DNA of 64,000 bases from Pseudomonadota bacterium. Its GTDB lineage: Bacteria; Pseudomonadota; Gammaproteobacteria; Burkholderiales; Burkholderiaceae_B. The notes beneath the pieces were generated by a model, which did not search any database, had not been told where the DNA came from, and saw only the letters and a program-made list of their open reading frames with translations. A program made the position numbers and the translations under genes. Below, one piece after another: positions 50,542-59,363 of the stretch (position 1 is its first letter; each line of letters opens with the position of its first letter). Where the stretch lies: NCBI GenBank assembly GCA_023389155.1, contig JAEWEV010000007.1, positions 62,001 through 126,000 of the forward strand. The letters run 5' to 3'.

Positions 50542-51456
50542 TCAGGCGGGATTGAACACGCCCTGCGACAGGTAACGGTCGCCACGATCACAGACGATGA
50601 ATACGATCGTCGCATTATTTACCCTTTCGGCCGTCCTCAAGGCTGCCACCAGAGCACCTGCGGAAGAGATTCCTCCAAAAATTCCTTCGCTGGCCGCCAG
50701 GTGACGAGCCATGTCCTCTGCCTCCGGTTGCGAAATCAGTTCGAACTGATCCACGCCCGCAGAGTTGTAGATGGCAGGCTGGTATTCTTCTGACCACTTT
50801 CTGATTCCCGGAATGGATGCGCCGGGCGCTGGCTGCGCACCAATAATCTGGATTTGCGCATTACGTGATTTCAGATAGGAACCTACGCCCATAATGGTGC
50901 CGGTTGTTCCCATGGCACTCACAAAGTGCGTGATCTGCCCCTGCGTCTGGTGCCAAAGTTCAGGGCCAGTCCCTTCGATGTGCGCCCGGGGATTGTCGGC
51001 ATTGGCAAACTGATCCAGCACTTTGCCCTTGCCATCGGCCTGCATGCTCATGGCCAGGTCCCTGGCATATTCCATTCCCCCCTTATCTGCCGGTGTCAGG
51101 ATGAGCTGCGCACCGTAGGCATTCATGGAAGCTCTGCGCTCAACAGACAGATTATCGGGCATGATCAGAATCATCTTGTACCCACGAATGGCAGCCGCCA
51201 TGGCCAGGGCTATACCGGTGTTACCGCTAGTTGCCTCAATCAGCGTATCACCAGGTCGAATTTCACCACGCGCTTCCGCGTGACGGATCATTGACGCAGC
51301 CGGGCGATCCTTGACTGAGCCCGCCGGATTATTCCCCTCTAGCTTGGCCAGAATCACATTGCCGCGCGCCTCTCCGATGTGCTCGGGAATGCGTTGCAGG
51401 CGGACCAGGGGAGTATTGCCGATTGTGTCTTCGATTGTGGGGTACGTTATCGTCAT
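50542..51456 (-). CDS. cysM: Cysteine synthase B (CysM)
   Basis: A PLP enzyme making cysteine (or S-sulfocysteine from thiosulfate) from O-acetylserine. 304 residues: IEDTIGNTPLVRLQRIPEH at the start, the PLP lysine in KLEGNNPAGSVKDRPAASMI near residue 43, the substrate loop EATSGNTGIALAMAAA, the phosphate site SAMGTTGTIMGVGSYLK, and GGISSAGALVAAL. NNPAGSVKDRPA and the length indicate CysM, not CysK. Start 51456 (MTITYPTIED) is used; the frame upstream lacks family resemblance. Confidence 0.95.
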   Translation of the reverse strand: MTITYPTIEDTIGNTPLVRLQRIPEHIGEARGNVILAKLEGNNPAGSVKDRPAASMIRHAEARGEIRPGDTLIEATSGNTGIALAMAAAIRGYKMILIMPDNLSVERRASMNAYGAQLILTPADKGGMEYARDLAMSMQADGKGKVLDQFANADNPRAHIEGTGPELWHQTQGQITHFVSAMGTTGTIMGVGSYLKSRNAQIQIIGAQPAPGASIPGIRKWSEEYQPAIYNSAGVDQFELISQPEAEDMARHLAASEGIFGGISSAGALVAALRTAERVNNATIVFIVCDRGDRYLSQGVFNPA

Positions 51457-51744
51457 GATTGTTGATTTGCAAATGAATGCCTGCCCTTGAGCAATGACAG
51501 GCAAGGTCGGGAATGGTGTCTCGTCTCGGGAGGGAATTGGGACGGAGCAAAGCCCGGCACCCCAAGTCCTCCTGAGAGTCAATCATAGCACCCCTCCCCC
51601 CGTTTTCAGGATTTATACCATGAATGACGAATGGGTTTTACCAACTCTCAGGTCAAGAGAGGTTGCGACATCACATTGCTGCGCTAACCCGCCCTGACGC
51701 CAGATGGGACGCTTTGACAACATATACCGGCCAAGTGAGATATC
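51457..51744. other. Intergenic stretch between comEA-like gene and cysM
   Basis: Holds the probable cysM leader. Read leftward, a TGCCTG/CAGGCA hairpin lies near 51478-51505. No known riboswitch consensus was recognised, and no credible gene is present. Confidence 0.5.
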
Positions 51745-52329
51745 TTACGGGGTCATGGTCTGCTCAACCGGCCTCTGATGATCGCCCTCTTGTGTATCCG
51801 CTGCGGGTAATTTTTGTGAAGTGGCACTGGCGTCCTTACGCGGTTGTGGTCGAATCAACATAGGCATGGCAGGGGTGGACGATGCCGTTGCCTCATTACG
51901 GTGCACCGTCGCTCTGGCACCTTGTCGCCCTCTCCCCGATCCCGGATTAGCAGCGCCTGATTCTGTCTGAATAGACACGGAAACAGCCTGCTGAGAGCCA
52001 AATGCTGAATGGGCAGTGTCATCACCCCGCGAATAGGAGATCCCTGCCGGACTGCCTACCGTGACGCCCTGTGTGCGCAGTTTATGCAATTTTTTAGGAC
52101 CAAAGCCCGGAACTCTGGCGCCAAAATCATCCAGCGAAAGAAAGCGGCCCTGCTTGCGGATAGACAGAATACGGTCAGCCGTCTTGTCGCCTATTCCCTT
52201 TATCGACCGCAATTGAGCTTTTGTAGCGTTATTGAGGTCCAGAGCGTGGGCGGGCACACGCATGAACAAAAAGAGGAGCAAGGCAAAGGAAAACCGAAGG
52301 AGTGCGGAGAAAGAAAAGATAGAAGTCAT
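51745..52329 (-). CDS. ComEA-like helix-hairpin-helix protein
   Basis: 194 residues: signal peptide (LLRFSFALLLFLFMRVPAHA, cut after residue 29), a double helix-hairpin-helix domain (LDLNNATKAQLRSIKGIGDK, ILSIRKQGRFLSLDDF, VPGFGPKKLHKLRTQGV) that binds DNA non-specifically, and a long Ser/Ala/Arg-rich disordered tail of about 95 residues. ComEA proteins bind incoming DNA in the periplasm during transformation. The tail is unusual for the family, and no other competence genes are in view. Confidence 0.85.
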   Translation of the reverse strand: MTSIFSFSALLRFSFALLLFLFMRVPAHALDLNNATKAQLRSIKGIGDKTADRILSIRKQGRFLSLDDFGARVPGFGPKKLHKLRTQGVTVGSPAGISYSRGDDTAHSAFGSQQAVSVSIQTESGAANPGSGRGRQGARATVHRNEATASSTPAMPMLIRPQPRKDASATSQKLPAADTQEGDHQRPVEQTMTP

Positions 52330-52538
52330 AGTCAGGTCAAATGAAGGAATAAATCTTCAGTTTGCCTGACCTGATTCCGAGGGGAGCTGTATGAAGACAT
52401 ATCAGTCCAGCGTTAGAACCCGAAGGAACACGATCGTCTTGGTACGCCGATTCAGCGCCGCGAATAGGCGTTAGGCAAGACTCGGCTCAGTCTTCCGGCC
52501 ATGGGCACCCGATTGTTACCCTGTCCTGAATCTGTCAC

Positions 52539-53528
52539 TCAGCCTTGCTGACGCAGCGCACGAATATAGCGTGAGACACCCTGCTCTACATCATACATAT
52601 CCGCCGTGAATCCTGCTGCACGCAAGCGGGTTGTATCCGCTTGTGTAAAGCTTTGATAGCGTCCCTTGAGATCGTCCGGGAAAGGGATATAGCGAATCAA
52701 GCCTTCCCGTACAAGCGCATCCAGGGACAGGCGAGCTTCATTGCGCTCTTCCCTGAGGGTGTTTACCACGGCGCAAGCGATGTCATTAAATGGCTGGGCA
52801 CGTCCGGTACCACAATTGAAAATACCGGACTGTTCAGGATGATCCAGGAAAAACAGATTGACGGCGACCACGTCATCGACCGAAATGAAGTCGCGTCGCT
52901 GGCCGCCATCCTCATACCCGTCCCAGCCGCCGAACAGACGGACATGTCCTTCCGACAGAAACTGGTTCATATTATGGAAGGCAACGGATGCCATGCGCCC
53001 CTTGTGCTGTTCATTGGGGCCATACACATTAAAATACCGCAGGCCGACAACCTGTGCCGTGCGATGATCGAAGCGTTCGCGCACGACCTGATCGAACAGA
53101 AATTTCGAGTAGCCGTATACATTGAGCGGCTTTTCGTTTTCGAGTGCCTCAATATAGTCCGGCCCCGCTCCGTAGACGGCAGCGGAAGAGGCATAAATAA
53201 AGGGGATACTGCGCGCCTGGCAGAAATTGAACAGCTCCAGCGTAACCCGGTAATTGTTGTCCATCATATAGCGGCCGTTGCGCTCGGTCGTATCCGAGCA
53301 GGCGCCCTGATGAAAAATGGCTGTAACAGGCCCGAACTGCCCGCTATTGATGCGCGCGCGAAATTCGTCCTTGTCCATGTAATCTGCAATCGTTCCCGAG
53401 CGCAGATTGACAAATTTATCTCCGTCGGTCAGATCATCAACCGCGAGAATATCGGTAATGCCTCTGTTATTCAGGCCGCGGACAAGATTGCTGCCAATAA
53501 AACCTGCCGCTCCGGTTACGATAATCAT
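52539..53528 (-). CDS. hldD: ADP-L-glycero-D-manno-heptose 6-epimerase
   Basis: Last step of ADP-heptose synthesis for LPS inner core. 329 residues of the extended SDR fold: MIIVTGAAGFIGSNLVRGLN (NADP-binding), DKFVNLRSGTIADYMDKDEF, FHQGACSDTTERNGRYMMDNNY and the YxxxK pair as VYGYSKFLFDQVV, followed by LRYFNVYGPNEQHKGRMASV. Start 53528 has a good N-terminus; it overlaps the hldE stop (ATGA). hldE and hldD act in one pathway. Confidence 0.96.
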   Translation of the reverse strand: MIIVTGAAGFIGSNLVRGLNNRGITDILAVDDLTDGDKFVNLRSGTIADYMDKDEFRARINSGQFGPVTAIFHQGACSDTTERNGRYMMDNNYRVTLELFNFCQARSIPFIYASSAAVYGAGPDYIEALENEKPLNVYGYSKFLFDQVVRERFDHRTAQVVGLRYFNVYGPNEQHKGRMASVAFHNMNQFLSEGHVRLFGGWDGYEDGGQRRDFISVDDVVAVNLFFLDHPEQSGIFNCGTGRAQPFNDIACAVVNTLREERNEARLSLDALVREGLIRYIPFPDDLKGRYQSFTQADTTRLRAAGFTADMYDVEQGVSRYIRALRQQG

Positions 53529-54454
53529 GTCAGTTCCTCTGCACTTACAATAGATGTTCCCAGTTTTCCCACTACTATACCACCAGCCTTGTTGGCCCAT
53601 TCGACCGCTTCCTGCCAATCGAGACCGGCAGCGCGAGTGACGGCCATCGTAGCCAGAACCGTATCGCCGGCACCCGACACATCAAATACCTCATGCGCTG
53701 CGGCGTCGACATGGAAACGCCCCGTCTCGGTATACAGGGTCATGCCCTGCTCAGACCGGGTAATCAGCAATGCCTCAAGCTGCAGCCTCTTGCGCAGATG
53801 CTGTGCAGACTCTGTGAGGGCCGATTCGGTTTTCCATTTTCCGATGGCCTGTTGCATTTCAACGCGATTAGGCGAAATCAGGCTTGCGCCGGCATACCGG
53901 TCGTATTCGTCCCCTTTGGGATCCACGAGCACGGGCAGATTGCGCTTGCGTGCCAGTTCAATGAGCACCGCGCAGTGGGTAAGCACGCCTTTGGCGTAAT
54001 CGGACAACACAATAATATCGTGCGCGTCCAGCAGCTGTTCATACTGCTTTTGCAGATTCACGAGTGTCTGTTCATCAGGCAAATAATCGAAGTCGATACG
54101 CAATAACTGCTGCTGGCGACCCAGCACCCGCATTTTTAAGGTAGTGTGCATGCCGGGGTCTGTTACCAGGTGGGTGCCAATCCCGGCCTGATCCGCCAGC
54201 GTGGCAATCTGCCTGCCCGCCTCATCATCACCGACGATGCCCAGCAACGTAACCTGACCGCCAAGGGCAACAATATTGCGCGCGACGTTGGCGCCTCCAC
54301 CCAATCGGTCTTCACGTTTTGCCACACGGACAACGGGAACGGGTGCCTCAGGAGAGATACGTTCGACTTCGCCAAACCAGTACCGGTCGAGCATGACGTC
54401 TCCGACGACAAGAACGCGGATCTGTCTTATTTTTTCAATTGGAAAGGCACGCAT
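53525..54454 (-). CDS. hldE: D-glycero-beta-D-manno-heptose 7-phosphate kinase (RfaE domain I)
   Basis: Phosphorylates heptose 7-phosphate at C1 in the ADP-heptose pathway. 309 residues of the PfkB/ribokinase fold: VLVVGDVMLDRYWFGEVERI at the start, PEAPVPVVRV, RLGGGANVARNIVALGG, VLVDPKGDEYDRYAGASLI and the ATP/anion hole VFDVSGAGDTVLATMA near residue 255 with catalytic Asp. The adenylyltransferase domain II of the E. coli bifunctional HldE (477 residues) is absent, so this is an HldA-type single-domain kinase. It starts five bases after lapB. Confidence 0.94.
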   Translation of the reverse strand: MRAFPIEKIRQIRVLVVGDVMLDRYWFGEVERISPEAPVPVVRVAKREDRLGGGANVARNIVALGGQVTLLGIVGDDEAGRQIATLADQAGIGTHLVTDPGMHTTLKMRVLGRQQQLLRIDFDYLPDEQTLVNLQKQYEQLLDAHDIIVLSDYAKGVLTHCAVLIELARKRNLPVLVDPKGDEYDRYAGASLISPNRVEMQQAIGKWKTESALTESAQHLRKRLQLEALLITRSEQGMTLYTETGRFHVDAAAHEVFDVSGAGDTVLATMAVTRAAGLDWQEAVEWANKAGGIVVGKLGTSIVSAEELT

Positions 54455-54459
54455 ACAAC

Positions 54460-55677
54460 TTATTCCTCAGGGCGGCGTGGCGAATAGGTTTCCCATGAGT
54501 TGCAGCCTGGGCATTGCCAGTAATAGGTTTGCGCCTGAAAGCCGCAAACGCTACAAGCGTATTTGTCCATTCGCCGCGTGTGTTTCTCAATCATGGTTCG
54601 CAGTAGTGCAAGATTGAAATCGGGCATACGTTGTTGCAACTCACCCTGCCCACCCGACTGCTGCTCATGAGCCAACTCGGTATGTAGCACTTTGTCGAAA
54701 CCAAGCAGTGACGGATGCTGACGCAGTGATTCCTGCGCAAACTGCCAGGCAGGAGCAAAGCCCTGCTTGCGCAAGGCAGAAAAAACGACTTCAAATACAT
54801 CCAGAGAAGGATGAGAAAAATAATGCGCTTTCAGCAGATCAACGGCCTGGGCACTTTCGTTGGTTACCGCAAAATTATCCATGATCTGTTTTGCGACCAG
54901 GCCGGCAAATTCGGGAGATCGCTCAAGTGCAGAAAGCAGCCATTGACGCTCAGTGCCATTGTCGCCGAGGCGTCTGGACAGGTAAGCGCGCAGCATCGCA
55001 ATACGGGCATAGGAAGCCTGTGATCCGGCTGAAGTGTTCTGCCCGGCTTCATGCTCAGCCGCATCCAGTTCCGCTGCGGCGCTGGCAAAATCCGGTTCTT
55101 TGGCCATCAGGACCGCCTGGGCACGTTCGCAATGATAATGCACGCGTTGCGGCAAAGGTTCATCGGTCAGTTTGCGCAATTGCGCTGCAGCGGCAATGGC
55201 CTTCTCCCAGTCATGTTCCGCTTCGTAAATTCGAATAAGTGCGCGCGTTGCAGATGTCCCGTAGCTTGTGCTCTGTACTTCGGTAAACGCCTCTTCCGCG
55301 CGGTCGAACATACCCGCCTTGAAATAGTCCTGGGCAATTTCATGCAGGGCATGCTCTCTGTCGGGTCTTGGCAAATCGGAGCGTGAGAGCAGGCTTTGAT
55401 GAACACGAATGGCGCGCTCAATCTCGCCACGCCGACGGAACAGACTACCCAGTGCAAAGTGCAGTTCTGTTGTTTCGGAATCCAGCTTGGCCACTTCAAT
55501 GAATGCATCAATGGCCTTGTCATGGTCTTCGTTCAGCAGAAAATTCAGACCCCTGAAATAGGAGTCTGGCAGGTTTCGGCTTTCCGAAACTATCTGCCGC
55601 ACGTCGACCTTGGCAGCGATCCATCCTAAACCGAAAAGGATGGGAATCAGGATCAGCCACCACGCTTCAAAGTCCAA
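54460..55677 (-). CDS. lapB: LPS assembly protein LapB (YciM)
   Basis: An inner-membrane TPR protein that presents LpxC to FtsH and so controls LPS synthesis. 405 residues: one N-terminal helix (WWLILIPILFGLGWIAAKVD), TPR repeats to about residue 340 (DSYFRGLNFLLNEDHDKAID, LHFALGSLFRRRGEIERAIR), and a C-terminal rubredoxin-like zinc/iron knuckle with CSVCGF and CPGCNSW. It begins with TTG, inside the end of lapA (11-base overlap), supported by AGGGAG seven bases upstream. Confidence 0.95.
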   Translation of the reverse strand: MDFEAWWLILIPILFGLGWIAAKVDVRQIVSESRNLPDSYFRGLNFLLNEDHDKAIDAFIEVAKLDSETTELHFALGSLFRRRGEIERAIRVHQSLLSRSDLPRPDREHALHEIAQDYFKAGMFDRAEEAFTEVQSTSYGTSATRALIRIYEAEHDWEKAIAAAAQLRKLTDEPLPQRVHYHCERAQAVLMAKEPDFASAAAELDAAEHEAGQNTSAGSQASYARIAMLRAYLSRRLGDNGTERQWLLSALERSPEFAGLVAKQIMDNFAVTNESAQAVDLLKAHYFSHPSLDVFEVVFSALRKQGFAPAWQFAQESLRQHPSLLGFDKVLHTELAHEQQSGGQGELQQRMPDFNLALLRTMIEKHTRRMDKYACSVCGFQAQTYYWQCPGCNSWETYSPRRPEE

Positions 55678-56053
55678 CTGCAGTCTCCCTGACAGGCGCC
55701 GTTTGCAGCGCTGTCGTGGCAGGTGATGCCTGAGCCTGGCTGCGCAGACGCAACTCTTCGGCTTTGAGGGCGTTCAGGGAATGACGGGTATCGGCCACAT
55801 CCCGGTTAAGCCGCTCCACTTCGCCTTTTAAACGGCTGACCTCGCGGGTTTTTCGTAAGCGCGTAGGAACACTGACCAACCAGGCAAACAGGGCGCCGAC
55901 AAAAAAGGCAAGCAGCAGAACGACGATAAGCGGTACCGCATTGAAGGTATAGTCTCCAAAAAACCGTACCGTGACGGGGTCGGTATTTTTGAGGGCAAAC
56001 AGCAATACCAACAGAAAGAGTACGATTCGCAATGCCCAGACAATATAACGCAT
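55667..56053 (-). CDS. lapA: LPS assembly protein LapA (DUF1049)
   Basis: 128 residues: two membrane helices (YIVWALRIVLFLLVLLFALK, AVPLIVVLLLAFFVGALFAWL) with NTDPVTVRFFGDYTF between them, then a cytosolic coiled coil (SRLKGEVERLNRDVADTRHS). It partners LapB in the LpxC-FtsH control complex. It lies between ihfB (behind a terminator) and lapB. Confidence 0.93.
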   Translation of the reverse strand: MRYIVWALRIVLFLLVLLFALKNTDPVTVRFFGDYTFNAVPLIVVLLLAFFVGALFAWLVSVPTRLRKTREVSRLKGEVERLNRDVADTRHSLNALKAEELRLRSQAQASPATTALQTAPVRETAVGL

Positions 56054-56112
56054 CAGCCTGCTCCAGAAATTGAATTATTCGCCATTGTAATGCGAATTGT
56101 GCCTCAAAAAAC

Positions 56113-56142
56113 AAAAACCCCGACTTTGCAATCGGGGTTTTT
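56113..56142 (-). terminator. Rho-independent terminator after ihfB
   Basis: A perfect 11-bp stem, AAAAACCCCGA (56113-56123) with TCGGGGTTTTT (56132-56142), 35 bases after the ihfB stop. A/T flanks are symmetric. lapA-lapB downstream must use read-through or a promoter within about 60 bases. Confidence 0.92.
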
Positions 56143-56176
56143 GGACTTCACGGAAACGACAGCGTATCAGGCTGAA

Positions 56177-56539
56177 TCAGAGGTTGGCAACCTTGGCCGC
56201 CTGGGCGTCAAAATTGTCTTTCTCTGATGCATCCTGCTTTGCATCGTCAGCAGAGGTAAAAACAGAATCAACGCGCTCGCGCAATTCCTTGCCTGCCTTG
56301 AAATGAGGTACCCGTTTACCGGGAACCATCACCTGTTCGCCAGACTTGGGATTGCGCCCAACCCGTGGAGCACGCGTTGACAGCGAGAAGCTACCAAAAC
56401 CGCGGATCTCGATGCGCTGACCTTTGGATAAGGCTACGGTCATCGCATCCAGCATGGTTTTGACAGCGAAGTCGGTGTCACGGGCGGCAAGCTGTGGATA
56501 GCTTGCCGCTAGTGCTTCAATCAACTCTGATTTAGTCAC
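56177..56539 (-). CDS. ihfB: Integration host factor subunit beta, with C-terminal extension
   Basis: A DNA-bending nucleoid protein that pairs with IhfA. The first 94 residues are the normal fold (TKSELIEALAASYPQLAARD, RIEIRGFGSFSLSTRAPRVG, RNPKSGEQVMVPGKRVPHFK with the intercalating proline). About 25 extra acidic/Ala residues follow (DDAKQDASEKDNFDAQAAKV). It starts with GTG three bases after the rpsA stop, the usual rpsA-ihfB order. Confidence 0.95.
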   Translation of the reverse strand: MTKSELIEALAASYPQLAARDTDFAVKTMLDAMTVALSKGQRIEIRGFGSFSLSTRAPRVGRNPKSGEQVMVPGKRVPHFKAGKELRERVDSVFTSADDAKQDASEKDNFDAQAAKVANL

Positions 56540-56542
56540 AGC

Positions 56543-58255
56543 TTAATCGTCTTTAGCTTGGTCGAGCTTCGCTTTGAGCAAAGCACCCAGGTTAGTCGTA
56601 CCGGAAGACGCACTGGTATCGCTCATACGCTGCAGTGCATCTGCAGTTTCAGCATTATCACGTGCCTTGATCGACAACTGGATAGAACGTGCCTTGCGGT
56701 CAACGTTCAGGATCATGGCTTCGATATTCTGACCTTCTTTCAGGACAGTCGTGGCATCTTCGACACGGCCGGCTGAAATCTCGGAAGCACGCAGGTAACC
56801 TTCAACATCCAGTGAAAGCGTAACAACAGCACCCTTGGCTTCAACAGACTTGATCACGCCAGGGACGACAGCACCCTTGTCATTCGTTGCAACGTAGTTG
56901 TTGAACGGATCGCCTTCAAGCTGTTTGATACCCAGTGAAATGCGCTCTTTGTCGGTATCGATAGCCAGAACAACTGCGTCGATCTCGTCGCCTTTCTTGA
57001 AGTTGCGAACAGCCTCTTCACCGGAGTCTGTCCAGGACAGATCAGACAAATGAACCAGGCCATCAATGCCGCCAGGCAGACCAATGAATACGCCGAAATC
57101 GGTGATGGATTTGATCGCGCCATGAACTTTGTCACCACGTTTAAAGTTGGTGGCAAAGTCTTCCCACGGGTTCGCACGGCACTGTTTCATGCCAAGTGAA
57201 ATACGACGACGATCTTCGTCGATTTCCAGGACCATGACTTCAACTTCTTCACCCAGACTGACCACTTTGCGTGGGTCCACATTTTTGTTGGTCCAGTCCA
57301 TTTCAGAAACGTGTACCAGGCCTTCAATACCGGTTTCCACTTCAACAAAGGCACCGTAATCGGTCAGATTGGTCACTTTACCAAACAGGCGTGTACCTTG
57401 CGGGTAACGACGTGCCAGACCGACCCATGGATCTTCGCCCAGCTGTTTGACGCCCAGGGAGACGCGGCTCTTTTCCTGATCGAACTTGAGAACCTTGGCC
57501 TGAACTTCCTGACCAACAGACAGGACTTCGGATGGGTGACGCACACGACGCCATGCCATGTCGGTGATGTGCAGCAGACCATCGATGCCGCCCAGGTCGA
57601 CGAATGCACCGTAATCTGTGATGTTTTTGACTACACCGGTAACAACAGCACCTTCCTGCAGGTTTTCCAGCAGCTTCTGGCGCTCTTCGCCCATGTTCAC
57701 TTCAAGCACAGAACGACGTGAAAGCACGACGTTATTGCGTTTACGATCGAGTTTGATAACCTTGAACTCCATCGTTTTGCCTTCGTATGGCGTTGTATCC
57801 TTGACAGGACGCAGATCAACCAGTGAGCCGGGCAAAAAGGCACGAATGCCGTTTGTCATAACAGTCAGGCCGCCCTTCACTTTGCCAGTGATAGTGCCGG
57901 TAACCATTTCGCCGGACTCGAGTGCTTTTTCGAGTGACAGCCATGCAGACAGACGTTTTGCACGATCACGGGACAGGATGGTGTCGCCGTAACCGTTTTC
58001 GAGTGAATCAATGGCAACGGAAACGAAGTCACCTTCGTTAACTTCCAGTTCGCCCTGATCATTCAGGAATTCTTCGATAGGGATGAGAGATTCAGACTTC
58101 AATCCCGCATTAACTACGACAAAGTTGTGGTCGACACGAACCACTTCGGCTGAAATCACTTCACCGGATTTCATATCCTGGTTTTTTACGCTTTGAGCGA
58201 ACAGATCGGCAAAGCTTTCGCCACCAGTGGCGTCTTGTAAAGAAATGGATGACAT
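56543..58255 (-). CDS. rpsA: 30S ribosomal protein S1
   Basis: Binds mRNA and brings it to the 30S subunit. 570 residues with six S1 repeats; domains 3-6 carry the GxVxxxxxYGAFVxL pattern (VVKNITDYGAFVDLGGIDGL, VTNLTDYGAFVEVETGIEGL, IKSITDFGVFIGLPGGIDGL). Start 58255 (MSSISLQDATGGESFADLFA) is the conserved N-terminus. Only a weak GGGA precedes the ATG, which is usual for autoregulated rpsA. Confidence 0.98.
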   Translation of the reverse strand: MSSISLQDATGGESFADLFAQSVKNQDMKSGEVISAEVVRVDHNFVVVNAGLKSESLIPIEEFLNDQGELEVNEGDFVSVAIDSLENGYGDTILSRDRAKRLSAWLSLEKALESGEMVTGTITGKVKGGLTVMTNGIRAFLPGSLVDLRPVKDTTPYEGKTMEFKVIKLDRKRNNVVLSRRSVLEVNMGEERQKLLENLQEGAVVTGVVKNITDYGAFVDLGGIDGLLHITDMAWRRVRHPSEVLSVGQEVQAKVLKFDQEKSRVSLGVKQLGEDPWVGLARRYPQGTRLFGKVTNLTDYGAFVEVETGIEGLVHVSEMDWTNKNVDPRKVVSLGEEVEVMVLEIDEDRRRISLGMKQCRANPWEDFATNFKRGDKVHGAIKSITDFGVFIGLPGGIDGLVHLSDLSWTDSGEEAVRNFKKGDEIDAVVLAIDTDKERISLGIKQLEGDPFNNYVATNDKGAVVPGVIKSVEAKGAVVTLSLDVEGYLRASEISAGRVEDATTVLKEGQNIEAMILNVDRKARSIQLSIKARDNAETADALQRMSDTSASSGTTNLGALLKAKLDQAKDD

Positions 58256-58670
58256 TGAAAAAATCCCGGGACCGTAACGGTCTCCTGGCCTTAAAAACAC
58301 GCTTTGGCAGAACAACCTGCCGCGGCGGAGTGAAAAAATCTTTCGTTTCTACAAAAACGAAAGCCCTTGAAATTCAACGGTCATGCAGATGACTTTCGTA
58401 TCTGCCAGGTCCGTTGAAAACTGGCCTGTTCATATGAGCGCATATCGCATGATACTGCCACAACAGGAACAGGTACTACAAATCTGACTGCACAACCTGA
58501 CCACCACAACCACGATCCGCTGATAGACGACGGTGGGCAGGATCCCCGATTGTCCCGGACAGGGACTGGCACGCTACCGTTGAGCAAGCACCGCCATTTA
58601 CCGCGACTGCTTGAAGCCTGAGCCCGGCAACCCTGTGTTGCCGGATGGCATTCCGCCTGGAAACCATTGT
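58256..58670. promoter_or_regulatory. rpsA leader / cmk-rpsA intergenic region
   Basis: 415 bases without a credible gene. It contains the terminator-like hairpin at 58333-58363, a short GACCG/CGGTC hairpin (about 58270-58283) just before the rpsA ribosome-binding site, and a CCGGCAAC/GTTGCCGG hairpin near 58623-58643 shortly after the cmk stop. In other proteobacteria rpsA leader hairpins mediate S1 autoregulation. Confidence 0.6.
58333..58363 (-). terminator. Terminator or attenuator hairpin in the rpsA leader
   Basis: Read leftward, a perfect 9-bp stem CTTTCGTTT/AAACGAAAG (58363-58355 with 58348-58340) is followed by ATTTTTT. It lies about 300 bases after cmk and 78 bases before the rpsA ATG, so it either ends the cmk transcript or attenuates rpsA. 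Confidence 0.75.
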
Positions 58671-59363
58671 TCAGGCTGGTTTTGACAGCCTGTTTCGCCA
58701 GTGTGAAAGGATGCAATTGACTGTCTGATCTATATTCAGACTGGAGGAATCAACCACAATCGCGTCATCTGCCGGCTTAAGCGGCGCAACCGACCGGTTC
58801 TGATCACGGTCATCGCGCGCCTTCAAATCCTGCAACAGGTCGCCTAGATTAGCAGAAAAACCTTTTTCGATCAACTGGTTATAGCGTCTTTGAGCCCTTG
58901 CGGTCACGTCGGCGATCAGGAAAATCTTGAGGGGCGCGTCTGGAAACACCACTGTGCCCATATCCCGGCCGTCGCAGACCAGGCCGGGATGCTGGCGAAA
59001 CGCGCGCTGGCGCTCAAGCAACGCATCCCGCAAGGGTTGCACCGGGGCAATACGCGAAGCCAGCTCACCGATATGCTCCTGGCGCAGCTGCTCGGTCACA
59101 TCGTCGTTGTCCAGCAACACTTTGCCGTCCAGAAAACGGATGTCCAGTTGCCGGGCAATGTTCGCCAGGGCCTGTTCATCCGCATGATTTACCCCGTTCC
59201 TGAGAGAGGATAATGCGCTTAGACGGTAAAGCGCCCCGCTGTCGAGTACTGACCAGCCAAGGGCCGCGGCGACTCGGGCCGCCACTGTGCCCTTACCTGA
59301 CGCTGTAGGGCCGTCGATGGCAATAACAGGAACGGAATCAGCCATATTCGATCCCGAAGTCAT
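58671..59363 (-). CDS. cmk: Cytidylate kinase
   Basis: Phosphorylates CMP and dCMP with ATP. 230 residues: P-loop VIAIDGPTASGKGTVAARVA near residue 20, LDSGALYRLSAL, RQHPGLVCDGRDMGTVVFPDAPLKIFL, and KARDDRDQNRSVAPLKPADDAIVVDSS in the lid/CMP-binding part. Its ATG overlaps the aroA stop (ATGA). The aroA-cmk-rpsA order is typical. Confidence 0.97.
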   Translation of the reverse strand: MTSGSNMADSVPVIAIDGPTASGKGTVAARVAAALGWSVLDSGALYRLSALSSLRNGVNHADEQALANIARQLDIRFLDGKVLLDNDDVTEQLRQEHIGELASRIAPVQPLRDALLERQRAFRQHPGLVCDGRDMGTVVFPDAPLKIFLIADVTARAQRRYNQLIEKGFSANLGDLLQDLKARDDRDQNRSVAPLKPADDAIVVDSSSLNIDQTVNCILSHWRNRLSKPA

